Positions 1-11,700 of a DNA stretch of 64,000 nucleotides are shown piece by piece. Both the position numbers and the translations under genes were made by a program. The stretch is from contig NC_069373.1 of assembly GCF_021730395.1 (NCBI RefSeq), positions 44,110,501 through 44,174,500 of the forward strand. Direction: 5' to 3'. The stretch is from Mercenaria mercenaria. Taxonomy: Eukaryota; Mollusca; Bivalvia; Venerida; Veneridae. The stretch's first letter is position 1, and each line of letters starts with the position of its first letter. Under the pieces are notes generated by a model that made no database searches, had not been told where the DNA came from, and saw only the letters and a list, made by a program, of their open reading frames with translations.

Positions 1-597
1 AAACTACCAGGCTAAATGCTTTCAAACTTCACTCATGAGATGACCTCACTTGGCAGTTTACAAATGCATATATGGTCCAAAATGTGCACATTTTGTGCCA
101 TATCTATACAAATGTACATAATTCTAGCTTTTATATGACAGAAGTCATGGGATGACACTATCCTGACAAATTTCATAATTCTGGCTTACATATTGGCAAA
201 ATTATGCCCTGTTTTCAATGTAGCAAACTTACACAGCTCCATAGTTTGAAGTTCCAAATTTCTGATTAAAGAAAAAAAAAAGAGAAAAAACCAGTTATTC
301 CCAAAATGAAAATGCAATGTTTCTATCTACTATTTTCTTTGCCCATCAGAAAGGAGATCGAGCCATTCTTACACCTTAACATCAAGTTTCTGTGTCGTTA
401 TTGCCAACAGTGCATGAACCTAAATTGAAAATTCTTATATGACTTCAATGAGATGAACAAAACAATTTTAAGCACAACTATTTATATGAAATTAATTGTC
501 ATATATAAAAAAAAATTATCAAAATTAACAGATTGGGAAATAAAGGCAGTATTTGACAGGTGAAAGATGACTCATGACCTATTTAAATATTTGTTTT
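1..597. other. Non-coding, no feature recognised
   Basis: AT-rich sequence, probably intronic to ABTB1. A word near 347-360 encodes QKGD, like the ABTB1 first exon, but no ATG or donor fits around it. Confidence 0.4.
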
Positions 598-1675
598 TAT
601 GCCCCCGAAGGGAGGCATATAGTTTTTGAACCGTCTGTCTGTCTGTCGGTCTGTCAGTCTGTCGGTCTGTCCGCAATTTTCGTGTCCGGTCCATATCTTT
701 GTCATCGATGGATGGATTTTCAAATAACTTGGCATGAATGTGTACCACAGTAAGACGACGTGCAGTGCGCAAGACCCAGGTCCGTAGCTCAAAGGTCAAG
801 GTCACACTTAGACGTTAAAGGATAGTGCATTGATGGGCGTGTCCGGTCCATATCTTTGTCGTCGATGGATGGATTTTCAAATAACTTGGCATGAATGTGT
901 ACCACAGTAAGACGACGTGCAGTGCGCAAGACCCAGGTCCGTAGCTCAAAGGTCAAGGTCCAGTTAGACGTTAAAGGATAGTGTATTGATGGGCGTGTCC
1001 GGTCCATATCTTTGTCGTCGATGGATGGATTTTCAAATAACTTGGCATGAATGTGTACCACAGTAAGACGACGTGCAGTGCGCAAGACCCAGGTCCGTAG
1101 CTCAAAGGTCAAGGTCACACTTAGACGTTAAAGGATAGTGCATTGATGGGCGTGTCCGGTCCATATCTTTGTCATCGATGGATGGATTTTTTAAATAACT
1201 TGGCATGAATGTGTACCACAGTAAGACGACGTGCAGTGCGCAAGACCCAGGTCCGTAGCTCAAAGGTCAAGGTCACACTTAGACGTTAAAGGATAGTGCA
1301 TTGATGGGCGTGTCCGGTCCATATCTTTGTCATCGATGGATGGATTTTCAAATAACTTGGCATGAATGTGTACCACAATAAGACGATGTGTCACACACAA
1401 GACCCAGGTCCGTAGCTCAAAGGTCAAGGTCACACTTAGACGTTAAAGATCATTTTTCATGATAGTGCATTGATGGGCATGTCCGGTCCATATCTTTGTC
1501 ATTCATGCATGGATTTTAAAATAACTATGCATGAATGTGTGACACAGTAAGACGATGTGTCGCGCACAAGACCCAGCTCCGTAGGTCAAAGGTCCTAAAC
1601 TCTAACATTGGCCATAACTATTCATTCAAAGTGCCATCGGGGGCATGTGTCATCCTACGGAGACAGCTCTTGTTT
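598..1675 (+). mobile_element. Hairpin-ended element with about six tandem units of about 157 bp
   Basis: The 5' end is a near-perfect hairpin (TATGCC-CCC-gaa-GGG-AGGCATA, 599-620) followed by a GTCT-rich run. The core repeats a unit containing GTGTCCGGTCCATATCTTTG at 681, 838, 994, 1151, 1309 and 1478, with spacing of 156-158 and one of 169. Each unit includes GGTCAAGGTCACACTTAGACG. The 3' end reads GGGGGCATG...GACAGCTCTTGTTT. Similar architecture is known for bivalve pearl-type and non-autonomous Helitron/Helentron-associated elements; assignment here is inference. There is no coding sequence; open frames over it are repeat artefacts. Confidence 0.8.
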
Positions 1676-2768
1676 ATTTCTACTTTGCAGTTTTATTGTA
1701 ATAAGAAGACTCTTCTGTATTGTAGCTTACAACTGGTACATTAAAACGGTGAACTAACTTATTGTTAACTTACTGTTGTTTTCTCTATCCAAGTCATATA
1801 AGTTTTCTGATTGTTTCAGTCATCTGACACTATTTAGGGCCATTCACAACAAATGTAATTAGTCAAAACAAATCCCTTGTTTTCGCATATAGATCTATAA
1901 TAAAATTTGAGTGCCTGTTGTATTTTACAATTATAATGCTTAGACGTTCAAATTGTGACAAGTCCTTACTAGATCATGGGTTTATCAGTGGATGCTCAGA
2001 CTTGAGATACATGTAACATAAATCATATTCAACCTGAGAAAGATATAACATTGTAACATAACCTTTATGCAGAATCACCCTTGGTCCACCTGACTCTGTT
2101 ATGTCAGTGTTGTCAGCCTGAGACAGTAGATCACCACTACCTGCATGGTTGCTCTGGATATAGGATTATATATAGATTTAGGAATGGATCCAGGGCTTTT
2201 AAAATTTAGGGAAAAGTGTGTTACTAAACACTGAAATTTACTCCTTCGTTACTCATGTAATGCATGTTATTTCTTTATACATCCACTGTGGCAGTGTCAT
2301 AAAATACCACTGCAGAACCTAAATTGGCATCCAAGAACTGCTACTGTGAAAAGCTTTATTTTCTTTTTCAATGATTACTTCTCAGAAAAAACACCAGTGT
2401 AACAATGCTACTTACCAGTCAACTTGAAACATCACACTTACTAATTCAGGTTTTCTACTGACTGCACTGTTGGACCACTTACACATTTTCCACTGTATTG
2501 AAACATGATGTATTTCCCGTCCATTCCGAAATTCTTTCAAAACTTTCCATTGGGACAGAAGGTGTAAGGCATCTCTCAAAGTATGATTTTATACAGTAAA
2601 AGCCAAATATTAGCCCAAAAATGTGACACAAGAGAAATTAGCAGTCAGACTGGGACTTGAACGAGTCACTGTAGAATACCATTCCTGCTGCTGGACTGCT
2701 TACTCATTCCTCTCCCCACAACATTTCCAAATATGAGAAAATGTTGACTTTTTAAACATTTTTTTCAG
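1676..2768. other. Non-coding, ABTB1 intron
   Basis: No coding or repeat structure was recognised apart from the polypyrimidine tract and acceptor at 2750-2768. The missing first exon was looked for here and not found. Confidence 0.4.
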
Positions 2769-5700
2769 GTATTTGGTTGAACAGAAGGAGGTGAATGTTA
2801 ACATTAGAGATAAATGGGACAGTACTCCACTGTAAGTGTCGCAATATTATTTTAATGATAATTTGGCAAATTTCCAAATTTTTGTGAGTGTTGACTACCT
2901 CCCATCTGCAGATGATCGAGCAAAAAACTAAGATTTAAACATAATGTAGAAAGTATTGAAAGTTCCAAATGGGAAACTAAAGTACATTCAGTTCTTGATT
3001 TTCCTACAATAATATACTTCTAATAAAGAAGACATTTTGCTCTATCGGTCTAACATTAACCCTTAACATGCTGGACACTATTGATTCTGCCTTGGTGACT
3101 AGTGTAGATCATGATCAGACTCCATGCAGTCTGATAGTGATCTACACTGTTTGATATTCAGTCAGTATCTTTTTGGTATGCACCCCTTGTAACAGTTAAT
3201 GGTACTGTCCAAATTGAAAGATGGATATAAAGTTTATTACAGAAATTTAGCAGGGTAAGGGTTAAATGTTGCATTATCTAAGTAGCACAAGTTTAGCCTT
3301 GAAATAAATGGACATAGCATCCATCTGTTCACTTGGCAGTTACACATTTACACTGGTATCATAATAAGTGGTACGATAGATTAGTTTTTAAAAAACTGTA
3401 TAAATATGCTATTTCAGATACAAGAACTTGCATAAATGTTTGATTTTGCAGTTATTATGCCTGTTTATGTGGCCATGAGGAGGTTGTGCAGTACCTTCTA
3501 GAAAATGGTATGTCAGTTCAGCTGGTCTGTTTGTAAAATTAAATTTACATGTTAGTTTTTCAGTTTGTTTGATACAAGCTTAATGCCTCATGATCAAGTT
3601 GTAAAGGTCACTGATTTCAGATCACTTAACCCTTATAAGGAAGCCACATATCTGTCTGGCTTACAGACGGTCAGTGGTTCTACCTAGGTGCCTACAGTGC
3701 CTGACATAATCCCTTAAGGCCCACTAAGGGTCTTCTTGTGCTGTCTAAAGCATATAGTTGTGTCGGTATTACTTTCAACCCATCATCAACACCAGTGTTG
3801 TTTTTTAACAGTATTTCAGGTATGCAGTGTCATCAGTTAACTTTACTGGTGGTCATGAATTTTACTTCAGTTCTGCTTGCTGCATATAAGTCACCACAGA
3901 GAATATTGCCCTTCCCAAGGATCTGATTTGAGACTTCTCGGCCGTTAGTCACATATTCTACCTTCTGAGCTTAAGCCAGATTGGCAAGGTTGTGAGAATC
4001 AAAAGACATGAAATAGAACCTTAGATAGTGTTTATAATAGCATGAAAGATTTTCAGATGTTTGATTTGGCCATTTTAATGACCAATTTTAATGAATATTT
4101 TGTTCAAATGAAATGACCTAAATGACAGCATGTCTAAAAATGTCTTGATATACATGTTGTATGATTTTTTCCCCCATCTGAATGTATTTTCTTTGAAAAG
4201 TTGGTATCAACCACGTTTACTTTCATATAATGCAAGGCCGTCGCGGGCGGTCCGGCCGGTCCGGCCATGGCCGGACCACTTTTTTGGCCGAGCATGACCA
4301 GTTGTTTTTTCGCATAAAATTTCAGCTTTTGCTTAGATTGAAAGTGCCGAAATACTGCCTTGCTAATTATCCGCAACGAGCGGTATCTGTCATAATTGCC
4401 CGCGGGGTGTGAAAACTTCGGCACACTTCGTATCAAAAGTATCGACCCTGCTTGATTAGATTAATCATAATTAAACGCTTATCTTTAATCCGGTATGATC
4501 TAAAGGGCATTTTTTTTATAATCTATAATAATTGTTTTGACGAAAACAAAAATAGTCGTATGTTTAAAAAAATTAGAAAAGATGTGTTTTTCGTGGTATA
4601 ATAAAACAAAACTAACCGAAAGCTAATTTCTTCTAATTATTTTGAATAATCTTAAATAATTGCTTTAAATCAAATAAAATGCTTACGTACATCTCAACTA
4701 TATAAAATAATATAAACTTCGTTTCTATCTCTAAATTCTGAAACCGTATGCTTAACTCGTTGCTTAACGTATTGCTGCAAAATGGACATACCTGAAATTC
4801 CAAAACAACCTAAGACATTTAAGTTTCCGAAACACACCTTTGGTCGGAAAAATCCGGTGAACAGAAGTTTTCAGCCTTTGTGGTTCACTAATAGATCGTG
4901 GTTGCATTACGATGAAACTAATGACCTTGCTTATTGTCATGTGTGTATGTTTGCTCACATAGACGGCAAGTTGTCAAGTTCGAATCTTGATAAAGTCTTT
5001 ATTATTAATGCCACCGCCTGATGAGACTCACAGAGGGGTCAACATTCATTGGGCAAATGTCGGATAATTATCCTTGAAAATTGTTATAAAATTGACTGAA
5101 AATCTTAATGGAAAATGCTTTCAAGATGCAAGGAAAACGTACTTACGGGCATCCCATATCTTAAAATTTTCTCGGGGGAGACCCCCCAAACCCCCCTTAC
5201 GAAAGGGGGAAACCCCCTCTCCTGCTCTCCCCACTCTCCTGCCGTCGGCACTCGCGGGACGCCTTCGACGTCCCATGGCCGGACCACTTTTTGGAACCCG
5301 GCGACGGCCCTGTAATGTCATTTAAAGGTTGAAATTTTTATTTTTGTATGATAGCCTGTGCTGAATGAACAAAGAAACAATAGACTGATTCTGTTAATTA
5401 CAAGAAAAAAAGTATAAAGAGTATTGCATAGACTTTTATAAATACAGAAAAATAGAGTAAGAAAAACACTCTCTCGAATATCTATGGCTCAATCACCCTG
5501 TTTCCCATGAGCATTTTATGTTGTTCCTCATCGTCAAGCATTTTGTTCATTCCCTTATGACCATGAGCGAGTAGTGTTTTACTGTAATAACAAAAGACCA
5601 GATTCAAAATTAAGTTGAGTGTTGTTGTTACAGGGGTACGATGTGAAGCAAATACGTTTGACGGAGAGCGCTGTTTGTATGGGGCTCTCACTGATACCAT

Positions 5701-8700
5701 CAAAAGATTGCTGCTGTCATATAATATGGTCTCTTCTAAAGTAATGAGGAGAGATTTATATGAGGAGTTTCTTAGAAGGTATTATCTCCCTTTATTTTTA
5801 GCTCGACTTTTCAAAGAAAAAGTAGAGCTATTGCACTCCCCCTGGCATCACCGTTGCCATTGGTTAAAGGTTTTGATAAAGTCAAATATCTCTGTTACTA
5901 TCAAAGATATTGACTTGAAACTTAAAATAGTTATTTACTAAAAAAAGTCTACACCAGGAGAAACAATCCCCATAACTCTAATTTGAATTTTGACAGGGTT
6001 ATGCCCCTTTTTAACCTAGAATTTTTTTGTTAATGTTTTTGATAATGTCAAATATGTCTGTTACTATTAAAGCTCTTGACTTGAAACTTAAAATAATTAA
6101 AATAGTTAAAGTCTTCACCAGGAGAAACAATCCCCATATCTCTGATTATATATTATTGAGTTAAGCCCTTTTACTGGCAAAGCTCTAATTCAGAGTCAAG
6201 CACTGAGAAAAGTTGAGCATGCTGTCTTGTGGACAGCTCTTGTTATAGTAAAAAAGTACTGTGAAATTGTTTAATTTTCATGGGCATGAAATTTCATGGT
6301 TTGGACTTTAATGGCTATGTCATGGGGATATGAATTTGTGAGTTAGGGCATTTTAATATAAAATGAATGGGAATTTTACAGGTAATTGGGATTTGATTGT
6401 GTGGATTGACTTAACAACAAATCCATGAAAATTAATCTCTCATGGATATCAATGATTTCACAGTGTACAAGTAATCACTTGCATGGAATTCAGTAGTCAC
6501 ATGGAACTATGCAATCGTTAACATTCATTGTTGACTAATTTAAATCGATTTCATAGTTGAATGAATCCATGAAATTAAGACCCAACAAACATATAAAATT
6601 CTACTCATTTTATCTTCAGATGTTGAAATCTGTGAATTTGTATCCCCATGAAATATCTTGATGCACATGCAGGCATGTTACTTTTAAATCGAGTCTGTAA
6701 TAATTACAAAATCTCATTGCAAAAGACGTGAACTAAGTAAGTGTATTAAAGAGAAGATTTTAACAATACTAACTTGTACACACTAGATTGTCAGATCCGG
6801 GGATGTATCAAGACGTAACATTTGATGTACATGGTGAGAAGTTTCCAGTACATAGGTGCATTCTCAGTGCAAGGAGCTCATATTTTGCGGACTTGTTTCG
6901 GACACGATGGAAGGGCAGGAAAGAAATAAAGCTTAAACACCAGATGGTAAATACTCTATTGTAAGCTCATGTGAATAGAAAGTAAGCTGTTAGTATAGAC
7001 TGATACTATATTTTACCTTGGCTGGTGTCAACATTTTATTTCAAATGTTATTTTTTACATGAAATGCTTGATTGCTCAATAAGCTTGGACTGGCGTTTCC
7101 GGTGATTTTACCCATGCCGGCAAAACCCATCTGGCACCCCCCATGCCAGATGACTTTCGTGCTGTTAATGACAACAGTTGGTTCATGCACTGATAATATA
7201 TTGTTTATGTAAAATACGAAAAAAGCAGGTACCTTGATAGCTTTTCTCCGTTCCTTATAGTATATTTCTCGATTCAAAATACGTTAGTTTACCGTAAGAA
7301 CATAACCTTACGCTACAAATGATAAAACTAAAGTGGAACTTTGTTATTGTGTGTAACGCAAAACATCATGACGTCACTTCTGCTTACGGATGTTAATTTC
7401 CCATGCTTTGTGTTTATTCTCTACTATAAGAAAGAGGGCTACGTAAGAATTTCTACTTGTTACTTGTAAAATACGGTATTCAAGAAAAATAATCTGCCAG
7501 AATAAAATGCTAACATGTATACGATATGCAAGAAAAAATATCAGTCATGTGTTTACGAATCGGATAGAAATATCCGTCCCTCGGCCACCTGCGCATGGGC
7601 GGGAATTCGGCAAGCCTCATTACCGCCCAATGCGCAGGTGCCCTCGGGACGGATATTTCTATCCGATTCGTAAACACATGACAGATATTATTATTCTTTC
7701 ATGGACTTTGGATTTCTTTTTAATAAAAATACATACATGGCTTAAAAATCATCTTTTTGGAATCAGCTAAAATGATCTTTCTTTAAATTTGAAGTTAGGT
7801 TATATTATGAATATTAGAACACGAGTTTTTGTTTCTAAACTGTTATTAAAAAGCTAAATAAAAAAAAAAACAGCTGTGAATCAAACCTGTACCCATGTAA
7901 TCTTGGCAATAAAAACTTTCCTACTATCTTGACCAATACACCAAGGAAGAATATGTATTTAAGACTTTCTTATAAAGCTTTATTATTAAGGCAGTTTACC
8001 TTCACTAATCAGTGACTAATGCTTTTCAATTTTAAATGGAAAAGTTAGTAAAAACGACTAATTCTCATGTGTTTCCATAACACAAATTCTGTCAGTAAAT
8101 AGGTTTCAAAGAAAGAGCAATAATTTCCTGATACCGGGTATTTTAAAATTTTCTTCTAATCTTTGTTGCCCTTCAATCTGGAGGTCATTCTCTTGAAAGC
8201 TTAGAGGTTTGAGCTAGATTATGTTACATATTGTATTAAGGGTGCTTCACTTGTATATTTGTTCAAGCCAGGTTCCTTGCGCAAGGTAATATTTTGACTA
8301 CTCAAGCCCAGTAGCACTTTTTGTTTAATTTCTTTTTTAAGACATATGTTGTGAGGAAAAAATGTCCAGTTTTCACTGTTTCTTCAAATTAGGAAGATAT
8401 AGCTAACACTTTTTCAGCAATATGACAATGTTCATGAATCAGTATTCAGTTGGTGAAAATGATCTAACAGCTTTGACAATTTTTCTGAATTTTTTTTTTC
8501 TTCAGATTTTTCCAGGAGCTTTTAAACAGATTGTTCAGTACTTATATTCAGGTAAACATTATTTAAATTTCAATCTACCTATACTTGTATTCAGGAAAGT
8601 TATTAGGTATTCATTAGCTAAAGATTTATGTTTACATAAATGTTTGAATATAGGATTATTCATTTATTCCTTTAAATGTTCATCCATAAAAAAATACTGG

Positions 8701-11700
8701 ATGTAGTGGCAACTGAGAGGAAAAACTTTTTAAAAATATTCTCCTAAGAATTCAAAATACGTATACTGAAATTAGCCTTGTGTGACCTACCAAACTCCTT
8801 CAGATATTTTTTTATCCTCTGCCAAAGGTAAAGGGATAGTGTTTTGGGGCTGTCCATCTGGCTGTTCATCTGTCCATTGGTGTGTATGTCAGTCTGTACA
8901 GCCATCTGAATTTGCTTGTTATCCAAAATGTATTTTAGCCAGAATCACCAAACCTCACATAATCGTTAATTAGCATATGACCTTTGCTCACATATATTGT
9001 TATCCCCCTTGACGCTGTAAAAGCAGAGTTTTCCCCTTGATTTATTTAAAAAAATTGAAAATGCTTACAATTCAAAATGTATTTTAGCCAGAATCACCAA
9101 ACCTCACATAATTATTAAGTAGCACATGACCTTTTCTCACGTTTAGTATTATCCCCCTTGACAGTAAAAGCAGAGTTTTCCCCCTTGATTTAGTAAAAAA
9201 AAAATTGAAAGTGGTTATAATTCACAAAGTATTTTAGCTACAATCTCCAAACCTTGCATGGTCTTTGCTCACTTTTAGTATTATCCCCCTTGACCCAGTT
9301 AAAGCAGATTTTTTCCCGCTTGATTTTGTAAAAAGTAAGGATTTTTGACTGTGTCCAAGTAATCTATCGATGGATCTTCATGAAAATTTACACAAATGTA
9401 GATCACTATAATTATGGCGGTGGCAAACATGCAACCTTTGCCACTTAATTGACCACAGTTATTGCCCATTAATTATTTTACAGTACATAAATTCCTGCAT
9501 TGTAAGTAATCCATTGAAGGATTTTCACAACATTAAAATACAAATATAGATCACTATAGTGCAATAGTGCATGCACATCTTTCATAAGGATCACCAGTTA
9601 TTGGCATTAAAGCGGTTTACAAAATATAAGTTTCCACAAAAAAAAGTAACCCATAGATGGATCTTCATGAAACTTAATACAAATATAGAGCACTATAGGG
9701 CAAAGATTTTCCCCTTGATTTAGTAAAAAAGTGGAACCAACAAACCATGGCTTAGTCCTATGATACATAACTTGTATATATCTGGAAAACAAAATATCTT
9801 TCAAAATATGGTCCCCCAATTTACAAAAACAACCTATATAAATTCACCGAATTTGCTTTTTTATATAAGCTTCAGGCAATGCCACCAGGAGGCACCTTTT
9901 CCTTATATTGCAATAGTGTAAACTAGAATCTTCTTGTGAGAAGCAGCTTGCCTAATTTTAAATATTTAACAGAAGTGGTCCTTGGATGACCGTCAGCCCA
10001 ATTCCATCAGATCATACCTCTATTTTAAAAAACATGGCTGCCCTGCATGATGCGGCAAGGCAGGTCAAGTTTTTCATGTACATGTATGACTGAAGTTAAA
10101 ACTTTGAGAATATTTATTTCTAAAACTACTTGGCTTATTTCAGAGTTGTTTTGCTGAAAATTATATGCATCAATTTCATTTACAGGTCAAATGGAAATTC
10201 CAGTTGATGAAATAGAGCCATGTATTACTCTAGCAAAACAGTGTAAAATGGACAAACTTATCGAACTTATTGAGCAGAAATGCAAGAAGTTGGCATCATT
10301 TGGTAAGTGTGTTTTACAACAGGTTGGATACCATTGTAGATGGTTAAATTTTTTCTCTTTTTTTTTTTCTGACCATAATTGTGGTTTTTGACTTCAGAAT
10401 AATCAGTAGTCATGGCTGTTAGTCAATACAATTTTCAGATATTTAATTTATTTATGGCTCTTTGACACAAATCCTGAAAGCATACCTGTTTATTATCAGA
10501 TTGGCAAAATAAAAAGAGATGTGAATATTATCCAGTCCATTGAACAGTTTAAATCAGTATTCACAGAATCCCCCAAATGGGTTTTTGTTACTTTGCACCC
10601 GCAGTTTTTGAGACAGCTGTTATATATCTCTTAGTGAGGGGGTTCAAAAGTGCAAAAAAAAAAAAAACTCAGTTTTTACCCCTCAACTTTAAATGCCAGT
10701 GGGACCACTATCTAAATGAAAAACATTGAAATTTAATCCCAGTCAACAAGTAAAATTCACATTAATTTGATCTTAAAAAAATCAAAACCCACAAATTCAT
10801 TAAATTGGTGTTTTGGCCAAAACTTTGAAATTCCATGTGCACAAAAATGCTTTTGCAGTAGAATCAGTCTTGGTGAAAGGAATATATTGTTCTTGCTCTG
10901 TTAGCAATATTTGAATTACTTATCTATATTTTCACAGCAATTTGCATTGTTTCAAAAATCGGAAAATTCATAAGTTTCTATTAACCATTACTCTGCAAAA
11001 TTTCTAAAATGGACTGATCTGTCATACAGTTTGGGCAGCACTATTTATTAATCAAAGAGGTGTTCACTGAAAATTTACTGACAGAATAGCGGACCGAGCA
11101 GATCATGCAGGCTGGTCGCAAAGGCAAAAGTAGTTGCCGCCAGTAGGCTAAAGGTTAAAAAATGACAAGATCATTGGAAAAATTATATGCCAGCAAATTT
11201 TTATGATATTAAACTTTTGAACAACAACAACAACAAAGTCAGTCAATAATTCTATCTGACTCAGAGAGTTTGTACTAATCAAGCGTTCTGTTGCACATCA
11301 GGCATATGCTCCAGATTAAGGCTTTAGAGGGTAAAATAATTGTTAGCTTGTCCAATTTAGGAAATAACTATGAGGTATTGTTGTCACTTGATGGTCAGCA
11401 TTAACCCATAGCATGCTGGACATGCTTGATTCTGCCTATGTCACCATTGTAGATCATGATCAGCCTGCACATCCGTGCAGTCTGATCATCACCTGTACTG
11501 TTCGCCATTCAGTTAGTATCTATTTGGTAAGCACCACTTTTAACAGTTAATGGAACTGTCCAAATTGAAAGATGGACAAGTTCATTATAGAAACTCAGCA
11601 GGGTAAGGGTTAACATTGGTTAAGATTTTTGTAAAATATTTAAAAGTTTAAGGATGTACGAGTGAATTTTTTCTAATGTTAATATTTTTTTCATACCCTG

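Noticed and set aside
341-375. QKGD-encoding stretch as the missing ABTB1 first exon
   Set aside because: No start codon at the right distance and no donor follows.
789-1118. Long minus-strand open frame (109 codons) with repeated peptide
   Set aside because: It is the translation of the 157-bp tandem units; the peptide repeats exactly with the DNA and has no family features.
5074-5325. Overlapping open frames on both strands around the G-rich run
   Set aside because: They arise from the low-complexity GC-rich end of the hAT remnant and have no protein features.
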